Made by a program: the position numbers and the translations under genes. DNA of 64,000 nt, taken from contig NZ_JAUOTP010000004.1 in NCBI RefSeq assembly GCF_030546695.1, forward strand, positions 248,001 to 312,000, in the 5' to 3' direction. Below the pieces are notes generated by a model that was given only the letters and a program-made list of their open reading frames with translations, made no database searches and was not told where the DNA came from. Every line of letters begins with the position of its first letter. Positions within the stretch are counted from its first letter, which is position 1. The stretch is from Sphingomonas natans (GTDB lineage Bacteria; Pseudomonadota; Alphaproteobacteria; Sphingomonadales; Sphingomonadaceae). This document shows positions 7,916 through 16,014 of the stretch, piece after piece.

Positions 7916-10219
7916 TCAATTCCGCAGCGGCTTGCCGGTCTCGAGCATCGTCTCGATCCGGGCGAGCGTGCGGGGATCGCGGACGCGCAGCATGAACGCC
8001 TCGCGCTCCAGCTTGAGCATGTCCTTCTCGGTCACGACATCGACCAGATCGGCCGGGCCGCCGGTCAGCACGCCCGCGAGCGCATCCGAGACGACGAGGT
8101 CGTAATCGGTGGCGAGGCCGCGCTTGTGGAAGCTCTCGGCCGCCATCTTCATGCCGACGCGGCCGCTCTCGCCGGGCAGGCGGAATTCGGGCGGCTTGGG
8201 CGGCTGATAGCCGTCGACGAGCGAAAGCGCCTTGGCCTTGGTGTCGGCGAGCAGGCGATCGCGATTCATCGTGATGCCGTCGGACGGGCGCAGGAAGCCA
8301 TAGTCCCTGGCCTGCGCGGCGGACTTCGAGACGGTCGCGGTCGAGACGATCTCGAACACCTTGGAGGGTGCCGGCATCGGCCCCTTGGGAAGCGCGGGGT
8401 TCTCCATCCAGCGCTCGATCATCTCGCCGCAGCCGCCCCAGCCGGGGATCAGCCCGACGCCGACCTCGACGAGGCCGGTATAGGTCTCGGCATGCGCCTG
8501 GATCGCGTCGGAGTTCAGCAGGATCTCGCAGCCGCCGCCGATCGCCATGCCGAACGGCGCGGACACGACCGGGAACGGCGCATATTTGAGCGCCTTGTAG
8601 GCCTGCTGGCCGCCCGCGACGAGCTTCTCGACCTCGCCCCAGGCGGCGATGTTGAGCGCGAAGAGCGCGAGGCCGAGATTGGCGCCGGCCGAGAAATTGG
8701 TGCCGTCATTATAGACGATGAGCGCCTTGTAGCTCGCCTGGACGAGCGGGATCGCCTTGCCGATGATCTTCATCACCTCGCCATCGAGCGCGTTCATCTT
8801 GCCGGTGAATTCGAGCGCCACGACGCCGTCGCCGATATCCCACAGAGCGGCCGAACCATTCTTGAGCAGGGGCTGCTGGCCGCGCTTGAGATCCTCGAAG
8901 CGGATCACGCCTTCGGGGACGGCCACGTCGTGATAGGCGCCGTCGAGGCCGAGATATTGCTGCTTGGTGCCCTCGACGCGGTAGAAGCTGCGGTCGCCCG
9001 CGAGCGCGATCAGCGGCGGCACGGGGACGCCCTTCTCGGTCATCAGCGCGGCGAGCCTGGCCGCGCCGATCTTGTCGATCAGCTCGAACGGGCCCCATTT
9101 CCAATTGTAGCCGAGCTTCATCGCCTCATCGATCGCGACGAGATCGTCGGCCGCGCTGGGCACGAGGCTCGCGGCATAGGCCAAAGTCGGGCCGAGGACG
9201 GCCCAGGCATAAGCGTTGGTCGCGACCAACGTCGCCAGATCGGCGCGCGGCGGCTGCACGGTGATAGCCTCGCGATAGGCGCCGGTCGCGAGATCGATCG
9301 CCTCCTTGCGCTTGCCGCCGCCGTCGCGATTGAGCCGGTAGAAACCGCCCTTGCCCTTGCGGCCGGTATAGCCGTCCGCGATCATCTTCTCGATCAGCGG
9401 CGAGGCCTTGGCGATCGCTTGATAGGGATCGTCGGGCGCGAGCGTCGAGGTCAGGCTCTTCTGGAGATTGGGCATCAGATCGACGCCGACGAGATCGACG
9501 AGCGCGAAGATGCCCGTCTTGGGCACGCCCATCGGCTTGCCGGCGATCGCGTCGGCCTCCTCGACCGTCACGCCGAGATCGAAGGCGGCGTTGAGGCCCG
9601 ACTGGATCCAGAAGGTGCCGATGCGGTTGGCGATGAAGCCGGGCGTATCCTTGGCGCGAACGATCGTCTTGCCCATCGCCCGGTCGACGAACGCCTCGAC
9701 GCGGGCGACGAGAGCGGGATCGCTCTTGGGGCCGGTGACGATCTCGATCAGGCGCATGTAGCGCGGCGGATTGAAGAAGTGGGTGATGAGGAAATCGCGC
9801 GCGAATTCCTCCGAGCGGCCCGCGATCAGATGATCGAGCGGGATGGTCGAGGTGTTGGACGAGATCGCGGTGCCGGGCCGGCGGACCGCCTCGATCTTGG
9901 CGTAGAGATCCTGCTTGAGATCGATCCGCTCGATGATCGCCTCGACGACCCAGTCGCACTCGGCGATGCGGCCGAGATGATCCTCGATATTGCCCGTCTC
10001 GACGAGCTTCGCGGCTGCGGCCGACATGAACGGCGCGGGATCGGTCTTGAGCATCCTGGCGACCGCGCCCTTCGCGACCGCGTCGCGATCTGCGGGATCG
10101 CGGACGATATCGAGCAGCAGCACCGGGATACCGGCATTGGCGACCTGCGCGGCGATGCCGGCGCCCATGACGCCCGCGCCGATCACGCAGACTTTTTTGA
10201 TAGCGGAGACGTCGCTCAT
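7916..10219 (-). CDS. fadN: 3-hydroxyacyl-CoA dehydrogenase / enoyl-CoA hydratase, FadN-type domain order
   Basis: Bifunctional beta-oxidation enzyme of 767 residues: hydration of enoyl-CoA and NAD-dependent oxidation of 3-hydroxyacyl-CoA. The N-terminus holds the Rossmann motif VIGAGVMGAGIAAQ at about residues 12-25. It continues with the hydroxyacyl dehydrogenase domains (ITHFFNPPRYMRLIEIV, DTPGFIANRIG). The crotonase-fold hydratase lies at the C-terminus (NFSAGANLGLALF, APFGMAIGGGCEILL, GVGLIPGWGG). This dehydrogenase-first order is that of Bacillus FadN, the reverse of E. coli FadB. The start at 10219 forms a 4-base ATGA overlap with the thiolase stop, implying translational coupling. The longer upstream extension of the frame is rejected because it runs into the thiolase gene. 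Confidence 0.9.
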   Translation of the reverse strand: MSDVSAIKKVCVIGAGVMGAGIAAQVANAGIPVLLLDIVRDPADRDAVAKGAVARMLKTDPAPFMSAAAAKLVETGNIEDHLGRIAECDWVVEAIIERIDLKQDLYAKIEAVRRPGTAISSNTSTIPLDHLIAGRSEEFARDFLITHFFNPPRYMRLIEIVTGPKSDPALVARVEAFVDRAMGKTIVRAKDTPGFIANRIGTFWIQSGLNAAFDLGVTVEEADAIAGKPMGVPKTGIFALVDLVGVDLMPNLQKSLTSTLAPDDPYQAIAKASPLIEKMIADGYTGRKGKGGFYRLNRDGGGKRKEAIDLATGAYREAITVQPPRADLATLVATNAYAWAVLGPTLAYAASLVPSAADDLVAIDEAMKLGYNWKWGPFELIDKIGAARLAALMTEKGVPVPPLIALAGDRSFYRVEGTKQQYLGLDGAYHDVAVPEGVIRFEDLKRGQQPLLKNGSAALWDIGDGVVALEFTGKMNALDGEVMKIIGKAIPLVQASYKALIVYNDGTNFSAGANLGLALFALNIAAWGEVEKLVAGGQQAYKALKYAPFPVVSAPFGMAIGGGCEILLNSDAIQAHAETYTGLVEVGVGLIPGWGGCGEMIERWMENPALPKGPMPAPSKVFEIVSTATVSKSAAQARDYGFLRPSDGITMNRDRLLADTKAKALSLVDGYQPPKPPEFRLPGESGRVGMKMAAESFHKRGLATDYDLVVSDALAGVLTGGPADLVDVVTEKDMLKLEREAFMLRVRDPRTLARIETMLETGKPLRN

Positions 10220-11352
10220 TCGACCGACTCCAGGAGCGTCGCGATGCCCTGCCCGCCGCCGATGCATTGCGTGGCGAGCGCATATTTGCCGCCCTCGCGC
10301 TTGAGCAGCGACGCCGCCTTGCCGACGATGCGCGCGCCGGTCGCGCCCAAGGGATGGCCGATCGCGATCGCGCCGCCATCGATATTCACCTTGGCGGGAT
10401 CAAGCCCCAGATCCTTCATGCAGGCGATGGCCTGGCTGGCGAAGGCCTCGTTCAGCTCGACCACGTCGAGCTGGCCGCCGTCGATGCCGCCGCGTGACAG
10501 CGCCTTGCGGCTCGCCTCGACCGGACCGATGCCCATGATTTCGGGCGCGCAGCCGGAGACCGCGACCGACTTGATGCGGGCGAGGATCGGCAGGTCGTGC
10601 GCGCGGGCATAGTCCTCGGAGCAGACGAGCACGGCACTCGCGCCATCGGTGAGCGGCGAGGCGGTGCCGGCGGTGACCGAGCCCTCCGTGCTGAAGGCGG
10701 GCTTCAGGCCGGCGAGACCCTCGGCCGAGGTGTCGGGACGCAGCGTGCCATCCTCGCTGACGGTGCCGGCCTTGGCTTCGATCGGGACGATCTCGTCGAC
10801 CAGCTTGCCCGACGCGCGCGCGGCGGCGGCCTTCTGCTGGCTGCCGACCGCGAACGCTTCCTGATCGGCGCGCGTGATCTGATATTTGGTCGCGACATTC
10901 TCGGCGGTGTCGCCCATGCCCATATAGGCGGCGCTCTTGGCGGCCAGCGTCGGGTTGGGGAGCGGATTGAAGCCCGACATCGGCACGCGGCTCATCGATT
11001 CGACGCCGGCGGCGATAAACACCTCGCCCGCGCCGATCTGGATCTGGCCCATCGCGATGTGGATCGCGCTCATCGAGGAGCCGCAGAAGCGGTTCACCGT
11101 CATCCCGCCGACCGACAAGGGGAGGTCCGCCAGCAACCCGATCAGGCGTGCGACGTTCAATCCCTGCTCTCCTTCCGGGAAGGCGCAGCCGACGATGATG
11201 TCTTCGATGTCGGAGGCCTCGACGCCGGTCTTGGCGATCAGGCCGCGCACCACCTGGGCGGCCAGATCATCGGGACGGACGCGGGCGAGAGCGCCCTTGC
11301 TCGCCAGATGGAAGGGGGACCGGGCATAGCCCGCAATGACCACGTTACGCAT
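10216..11352 (-). CDS. fadA: Acetyl-CoA C-acyltransferase (thiolase)
   Basis: Catalyses the last beta-oxidation step, cleaving 3-ketoacyl-CoA with CoA. The 378-residue protein has the nucleophilic cysteine in NRFCGSSM (C90). It also has the histidine motif GHPLGATGARI, and the second cysteine lies in CIGGGQG. NEAFASQA is the family asparagine loop. It is the first gene of the minus-strand fadA-fadN-fadE set and overlaps fadN by 4 bases. A promoter-like sequence and an inverted repeat lie just upstream of its start. Confidence 0.93.
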   Translation of the reverse strand: MRNVVIAGYARSPFHLASKGALARVRPDDLAAQVVRGLIAKTGVEASDIEDIIVGCAFPEGEQGLNVARLIGLLADLPLSVGGMTVNRFCGSSMSAIHIAMGQIQIGAGEVFIAAGVESMSRVPMSGFNPLPNPTLAAKSAAYMGMGDTAENVATKYQITRADQEAFAVGSQQKAAAARASGKLVDEIVPIEAKAGTVSEDGTLRPDTSAEGLAGLKPAFSTEGSVTAGTASPLTDGASAVLVCSEDYARAHDLPILARIKSVAVSGCAPEIMGIGPVEASRKALSRGGIDGGQLDVVELNEAFASQAIACMKDLGLDPAKVNIDGGAIAIGHPLGATGARIVGKAASLLKREGGKYALATQCIGGGQGIATLLESVE

Positions 11353-11370
11353 CGAATCGGCCTCTCCGTT

Positions 11371-11393
11371 GCCGTCACAACATAGGTGACGGC
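11371..11393. promoter_or_regulatory. Inverted repeat in the fadA leader, candidate operator
   Basis: Perfect 8-base arms GCCGTCAC (11371-11378) and GTGACGGC (11386-11393) with a 7-base spacer, 19-41 bases upstream of the fadA ATG and just downstream of a promoter-like sequence. Position and symmetry suit a repressor site; a LiuR-like MerR regulator is encoded nearby. An RNA hairpin is the alternative. Confidence 0.45.
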
Positions 11394-11401
11394 GTTGCCC
11401 C

Positions 11402-11431
11402 TATAGGTGCGTTGATTTCCCTATACGTCAA
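11402..11431 (-). promoter_or_regulatory. Candidate sigma-70-type promoter for fadA
   Basis: On the minus strand TTGACG (11431-11426) is followed after 18 bases by CCTATA (11407-11402). The -35 box matches the consensus well and the -10 box weakly. It is placed correctly for the fadA-fadN-fadE transcript. Confidence 0.4.
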
Positions 11432-11527
11432 CCCATTTTTGAGGCAGAAGTGATTCTCGGAGCCGCCCAAGGGGCAGCCCGAACATGTCGCACGGCCCGA
11501 TCAACGGGCCGGCAGAAGGAGATGAGG

Positions 11528-11932
11528 ATGATCATCCTGATGGCCGCGGCCGCACTGGCCGCCGGGGACGCCGAGTCCGTCGTCGGAAAGTGGCGCGCCG
11601 CCAGCAAGAACGCCGTGGTCGAGATCAGCAAGTGCGGCGCATCGATCTGCGGCAAGCTGACCGGATCGGATGGCCTGCGCGCAAATCCCGGCATGCTCGA
11701 CACCAAGAACCAGGATGCGGCAGCGCGCGGTCGCAAGGTGCTCGGCCTGCCGATGATCGGCGGCGCCTTCACCTTCGCGGACGGCGCCTGGTCCGGCGGG
11801 ACGGTCTATAATCCCGAGGATGGCGGCACCTACAAGGCGACGCTGACCAATCCCGACGCCGACCATCTGAAGCTCAAGGGCTGCATCGTCTGGCCCTTGT
11901 GCAAGACGCAGACCTGGACCCGCATTCGCTGA
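11528..11932 (+). CDS. DUF2147 domain protein, probably exported
   Basis: About 134 residues with a short hydrophobic N-terminus (MIILMAAAALAAGDAES) that looks like a signal peptide. The DUF2147 domain follows: VVGKWRAAS, VVEISKCGASICGKL, ARGRKVLGLPMIGGF-like block, WSGGTVYNPEDGGTYKA, and the closing LKGCIVWPLCKTQTWTR. The pairs of cysteines could form disulfides in the periplasm. ATG 11528 is chosen because AAGGAG ends 6 bases upstream; ATG 11522 abuts that site. The family has no defined activity. It lies 26 bases upstream of fadL and may be expressed with it. Confidence 0.82.
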   Translation: MIILMAAAALAAGDAESVVGKWRAASKNAVVEISKCGASICGKLTGSDGLRANPGMLDTKNQDAAARGRKVLGLPMIGGAFTFADGAWSGGTVYNPEDGGTYKATLTNPDADHLKLKGCIVWPLCKTQTWTRIR

Positions 11933-11958
11933 CAAGCGCGATTTCGTAGGAGAGAAAA

Positions 11959-13260
11959 ATGAAGACCATCGTGTTCAGGGGAGCGATGCTCGCGGCCGCA
12001 CCGGCAGCCTTGCTCGCAGCCGGCGCCGCGCATGCCGGCGCCTTCTATCTGCAGGAACAATCGGTCCGCGCCGCAGGACGCGCCTTTTCGGGCGAAGTCG
12101 CCGATCAGGGCGCAGCCTCGCTCTGGTGGAACCCGGCCGCGATCGGCGGTATGACCGGCGGCGACGGCGCGCTCGGCGTCAGCGCGATCCTGCCCAAGGG
12201 CAAGGTCTCCAACACGAACACGCTGATCAGGCGCCCGACCAATGCGGCACCCGTCGCCGTCGGCGGCGATCAGGTCTCCAAGGATCCGATCAACAACGGC
12301 TATCTGCCCTCCGGCGCGATCGCCTACGGAATCACGCCTCAGATCGCGCTCGGCCTCGCCGTCACCTCGCCCTACAGCTTCACCACCAATTATGATTCGA
12401 CCAGCTGGGCACGCTACACCGCCGACAAGACCAATTTGCGCACCTTCGACATCCAGCCTTCGATCGCCTTCGCGCCGAACGAGAATATCAGCCTGGGCGT
12501 CGCGCTGAATGCCGAGCATTCGAAGGCGAGCCTCTCCAACTTCCTGCCCAACATCTCCGCGCTGCAGCCCGACGGCCACCAGACGCTGAAGGGCGACGGC
12601 TGGGATTTCGGCTGGACCGCGGGCGCGCAGTTCAAGTCCGGGCCGGTCACGCTCGGTGCGAGCTACAAATCGAGCATCAAGCATGTGCTGAAGGGTGAGG
12701 TCATCACCGCCGGGCTGCTCGGCCCGCTCGTCGGCCAGAACGGCACGATCAACACGAAGGCGACCTTCCGCACGCCCTGGCAGGCGACGGTCGGCGGCCG
12801 CTTCAAGGCGACCGAACAGCTGACGCTGAACGCGCAGGTCGTGCGCTTCGGCTGGAACAAGTTCGACGATATCCGTCTCGGCGCGCCGCTCAACGTGGCG
12901 ATCCCCGAAAATTACGGGAATACGTGGAGCTATGCCGGCGGCGTCGATTACGCGATGTCCCCGAAATGGACCCTGCGCGGTGGCGTCCAGTATGACCAGT
13001 CGCCGACGAAGAACACCCAGCGCGACGCCCGCGTGCCGGACGGCGATCGCTGGAACTTCGCGGTCGGCACCAGCTACGACGTGACGCCCGGCTTCACGAT
13101 CGATGCCGCCGCCAATTATATCGACGTCAAGAATGCCAGCATCGATCGCCTGACCGCGGCCTATGCGGGCACCGCGGTGCAGACGCCGATCATCGTCAAT
13201 GGCGAGCTGCGCAAGGCGAGCGTGCTCGTGTTCGCGCTCGGCGGACGGCTGCGCTTCTGA
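11959..13260 (+). CDS. fadL: FadL/OmpP1-type outer-membrane transporter
   Basis: Outer-membrane beta-barrel that admits hydrophobic compounds, typically long-chain fatty acids. The 433-residue precursor has a signal peptide cleaved after AHA (about residue 26). The mature N-terminal hatch begins GAFYLQEQSVRAAGRAF and continues with the family-typical ASLWWNPAAIGGM. Alternating hydrophobic strands follow, and the protein ends in LGGRLRF with the terminal phenylalanine used by the BAM complex. TAGGAGAG precedes the ATG. Its stop overlaps the acyl-CoA ligase start (TGATG), coupling import to activation. Confidence 0.92.
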   Translation: MKTIVFRGAMLAAAPAALLAAGAAHAGAFYLQEQSVRAAGRAFSGEVADQGAASLWWNPAAIGGMTGGDGALGVSAILPKGKVSNTNTLIRRPTNAAPVAVGGDQVSKDPINNGYLPSGAIAYGITPQIALGLAVTSPYSFTTNYDSTSWARYTADKTNLRTFDIQPSIAFAPNENISLGVALNAEHSKASLSNFLPNISALQPDGHQTLKGDGWDFGWTAGAQFKSGPVTLGASYKSSIKHVLKGEVITAGLLGPLVGQNGTINTKATFRTPWQATVGGRFKATEQLTLNAQVVRFGWNKFDDIRLGAPLNVAIPENYGNTWSYAGGVDYAMSPKWTLRGGVQYDQSPTKNTQRDARVPDGDRWNFAVGTSYDVTPGFTIDAAANYIDVKNASIDRLTAAYAGTAVQTPIIVNGELRKASVLVFALGGRLRF

Positions 13261-14936
13261 TGCAGGTTTCGGTCGTTCCCCCTTCGACCGAAGGCACGGC
13301 CGGAGAAGCACCGCTTCTCCGGCCGCGGCTGCTGACCGACCTGCTCGACGCGACGGTCGCGCGGCATCCCGACTGGACCGCGATCGATTTCCTGGGGCGC
13401 ACCTGGAGCTATGGCGAGATCGGTGCGCTCGTGGAGCGCGCCGCGCGCGGGCTGCAGGACCAGGGGCTGAAGCCGGGCGACCGCTTCGGCCTGTGCCTGC
13501 CCAATTCGCCCTATTTCGTGATCCTGTATTTCGCGGTGCTGCGCATCGGCGGCATCGTCGTGAACTTCAATCCACTCTACGTGGAGCGCGAGCTCGAGCA
13601 TCAGATCAAGGACAGCGGGACGCGGATGATGGCCGTGCCCGATCTCGTCCAGATCCACGGCAAGGTGCTCAACGTCGCCGAGACGAGCAAGCTCGACCGG
13701 ATCATCGTCTGCCCGATGACGGGCATCCTGCCCTGGGCGCTGGGCCTGGGCTTCCGCTTCCTGAAACGGAAGGACCATGCGCAGGTGCCCGACGATGCGC
13801 GTCATGTCGCGTGGGTCGATCTGATCGCGTCGGATCGCGCGCACACGCCCGTCGCGCGCAATCCCGATGACATTGCCGTTCTTCAATATACGGGCGGCAC
13901 CACCGGCGTGCCCAAGGGCGCGATGCTGACCCACGCCAATCTCGCCGCGAACAGCGCGCAGATGGTCGTCCATGTCGGCGATCATCCCGACGTGCAGGAG
14001 CGCACCTTGGGCGTGCTGCCCATGTTCCACGTCTTCGCGCTGACGACGGTGCTCAATTACTCGGTCGACAGCGGCGCGGAGATGATCCTGCTGCCCCGCT
14101 TCGACCTGAAGCAGATGCTGAAGACGATCGCGCGCACGCACCCCACGCAATTCTTCGGCGTGCCGACCATCTATGTCGCGATCAACGGCGCCGACGAGGC
14201 CGCGCTCGCCGGCTTCAAATCGATCCGCTGCTGTATCTCGGGGGGCGCGCCCTTGCCCTTCGAAGTGCGCGAAGCGTTCGAGCGGCGCACGGGCGTGATG
14301 GTCGTCGAGGGCTATGGCCTATCGGAGGCGTCCCCGATCCTCGCCTGCAATCCGCTGCAGGGCCCGGTCAAGGACAACAGCACCGGCCCGGCCTTCCCCG
14401 ACACCGTGATCGAGATCCGCGATCTGGACGATCCGCATCGCGTGCTGGCGCAGGGCGAGCGCGGCGAGGTCTGCGCGCGCGGGCCGCAGGTGATGAAGGG
14501 CTATTGGCGGAACGAGACGGCGACCGACGCGGTGTTCGTCGACGGCGCGCTGCGCACCGGCGACGTCGGCTATGTCGACGAGGACGGCTATCTGTTCCTC
14601 GTCGATCGCATCAAGGACGTGATCCTGTGCAGCGGCTTCAACGTCTATCCGCGCGTGATCGAGGATGCCGCCTACCAGCATCCGGCGGTGAAGGAGGCGA
14701 TCGCGATCGGCGTGCCCGACACATATCGCGGCCAGGCGCCGAAACTGTTCCTCGTCTTCCGCGACGGAATGAGCGCCACGAAAGAAGAGTTGTCGGATTT
14801 CCTCCACGACCGCATCAACAAGATCGAGATGCCGAAGGAAATCGAGATCCGCACGAGCCTGCCCAAGACGCTGATCGGGAAATTGTCGCGCAAGGACCTC
14901 GTCGCCGAGGAAGCGGCGAAGGCCAAGCCTTCGTGA
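13260..14936 (+). CDS. fadD: Long-chain fatty acid-CoA ligase
   Basis: AMP-forming acyl-CoA synthetase that activates imported fatty acids. The 558-residue protein has the adenylate motif YTGGTTGVPKGAML at about residues 210-223. It also has GYGLSEASPILACNP, the DGALRTGDVGYVDEDGY block, and the VDRIKDVILCSGFNVYPR hinge. The terminal catalytic lysine region is LIGKLSRKDL. The start codon overlaps the fadL stop by one base and the stop overlaps the regulator start, so the three genes form one operon. Substrate range cannot be fixed from sequence, but the fadL and fadA/N/E neighbours point to fatty acids. Confidence 0.92.
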   Translation: MQVSVVPPSTEGTAGEAPLLRPRLLTDLLDATVARHPDWTAIDFLGRTWSYGEIGALVERAARGLQDQGLKPGDRFGLCLPNSPYFVILYFAVLRIGGIVVNFNPLYVERELEHQIKDSGTRMMAVPDLVQIHGKVLNVAETSKLDRIIVCPMTGILPWALGLGFRFLKRKDHAQVPDDARHVAWVDLIASDRAHTPVARNPDDIAVLQYTGGTTGVPKGAMLTHANLAANSAQMVVHVGDHPDVQERTLGVLPMFHVFALTTVLNYSVDSGAEMILLPRFDLKQMLKTIARTHPTQFFGVPTIYVAINGADEAALAGFKSIRCCISGGAPLPFEVREAFERRTGVMVVEGYGLSEASPILACNPLQGPVKDNSTGPAFPDTVIEIRDLDDPHRVLAQGERGEVCARGPQVMKGYWRNETATDAVFVDGALRTGDVGYVDEDGYLFLVDRIKDVILCSGFNVYPRVIEDAAYQHPAVKEAIAIGVPDTYRGQAPKLFLVFRDGMSATKEELSDFLHDRINKIEMPKEIEIRTSLPKTLIGKLSRKDLVAEEAAKAKPS

Positions 14937-15328
14937 CGACGCTCGACATGGAGGATCTTCGCGGCATCCAGCAGATGGCGGAGCAGCTGGGCATCACCCA
15001 GCGCACGATCCGCTTCTATGAGGACAAGGGCCTGATCGAGCCGCAGCGCGCGGGCACGACGCGCGTCTATACCAAGCGCGAATTCGCGCGGATGCAGCTG
15101 ATCCTGCGCGGCAAGAGCCTCGGCTTCTCGCTGCGCGACATCAAGGATTTCCTCGACCTCTACGATCATGATCCCGCGCATATCGAGCAGACGCATCTGC
15201 TCCAGACGCGCGTCTCCGATCGCATCACCGAGCTGGAGGAACAGCAGCGCGCGATCATCCAGACGCTCGCCGAACTGCGCCTGATCGAGCGTATGGCGCT
15301 GGACCGGATCCGCGCCGTCGAAGGCTGA
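14933..15328 (+). CDS. MerR-family transcriptional regulator, LiuR-like
   Basis: About 131 residues. The winged-helix MerR domain is clear: LGITQRTIRFYEDKGLIEPQ, GTTRVYTKREFARMQLILRG, and KSLGFSLRDIKDFLDLYD, followed by a coiled-coil dimer helix rich in Leu, Glu and Gln. The RGKSLGFSL...FLDLYD block is typical of the LiuR group that controls branched-chain and fatty-acid catabolism. No metal-binding cysteines are present. The GTG start at 14933 overlaps the fadD stop by 4 bases; ATG 14948 is an alternative. Likely role: local regulator of fadL-fadD and possibly of the divergent fad genes. Confidence 0.85.
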   Translation: MTTLDMEDLRGIQQMAEQLGITQRTIRFYEDKGLIEPQRAGTTRVYTKREFARMQLILRGKSLGFSLRDIKDFLDLYDHDPAHIEQTHLLQTRVSDRITELEEQQRAIIQTLAELRLIERMALDRIRAVEG

Positions 15329-15352
15329 CGACCGGGTTCGTCGCACGCGGGT

Positions 15353-15380
15353 CTTGAAACCGGTTCGGCCCTTCCTAGCT
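15353..15380 (+). promoter_or_regulatory. Candidate RpoH (heat-shock) promoter for hsp20
   Basis: CTTG (15353-15356), 17 bases, then CCTAGCT (15374-15380) closely follows the alphaproteobacterial RpoH pattern CTTG-N17/18-CYTATNT, with one mismatch in the -10 box. It lies about 100 bases ahead of the hsp20 ATG, a gene type normally under RpoH control. Confidence 0.55.
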
Positions 15381-15479
15381 CATTGCTGTCGCGGATCGTC
15401 GCCTGATGGGGCGGTTCGCGGCGGGCCGGTGGCGTGACCACGGCCCCGTATTTTCAATCGCTTGGAAAGGATTGGACAC

Positions 15480-15947
15480 ATGCGTGCTATCGATTTCTCC
15501 CCCCTGCTCCGCAGCTCGATCGGCTTCGAGAATCTCAACCGCCTCGTCGATCTGGCGACGCGCGGCGAGAGCGACGCCTATCCGCCCTACAATATCGAGA
15601 AGGTCGCCGAGGACGTCTATCGCATCTCGATGGCGACCGCCGGCTTCACCCGCGACGAGCTCGACATCACCGCGCAGGACAATGTCCTGACGATCACCGG
15701 CCGCGCCGTCGAGGCGGCGGACGGCGAGAAGCGCGAATATCTGCATCGCGGCATCGGCAAGCGCGCCTTCGAGCGCCGCTTCCAGCTCGCCGACACGATC
15801 CGCGTGACCGGCGCCTCCTATGCGGACGGCCTGCTCAACGTGGAGCTCGTGCGCGAGGTGCCCGAGCATAAGAAGCCGCGCACGATCGCGATCGACGGGC
15901 AGCAGCCCGCGCTCGAGGCGGTGAACGACGCGCGCCAGGCGGCGTAA
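15480..15947 (+). CDS. Small heat-shock protein Hsp20 (IbpA-like)
   Basis: ATP-independent holdase that binds unfolding proteins in the cytosol. The 155-residue protein starts MRAIDFSPLLRSSIGFENL, typical of the bacterial IbpA class. The alpha-crystallin domain runs from about residue 37 (YNIEKVAEDVYRISMATAGF) through DNVLTITGR and GIGKRAFERRFQLAD to DGLLNVELVREVPE. A C-terminal IXI-like motif (TIAIDG) follows. GGAAAGGA lies upstream of the ATG, a candidate heat-shock promoter is present, and a strong terminator follows, so this is a self-contained transcription unit. Confidence 0.94.
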   Translation: MRAIDFSPLLRSSIGFENLNRLVDLATRGESDAYPPYNIEKVAEDVYRISMATAGFTRDELDITAQDNVLTITGRAVEAADGEKREYLHRGIGKRAFERRFQLADTIRVTGASYADGLLNVELVREVPEHKKPRTIAIDGQQPALEAVNDARQAA

Positions 15948-15974
15948 CGCCCGGCGCCGGTAACGGCAAAGACG

Positions 15975-16007
15975 GCGCCCCTGCCCCTTGCGGGCGGGGG
16001 CGCTTTT
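15975..16007 (+). terminator. Rho-independent terminator after hsp20
   Basis: A 12-base stem (15975-15986 with 15992-16003, one G-T pair) closes a five-base loop and is followed by TTTT. It lies 28 bases past the hsp20 stop and just before the convergent metallo-beta-lactamase gene. Confidence 0.85.
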
Positions 16008-16014
16008 CTGTGCG

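Noticed and set aside
7892-10612. 906-codon rightward open frame over the fadN-like gene
   Set aside because: Antisense shadow; no domain and a skewed composition, while the minus strand carries complete enzyme motifs.
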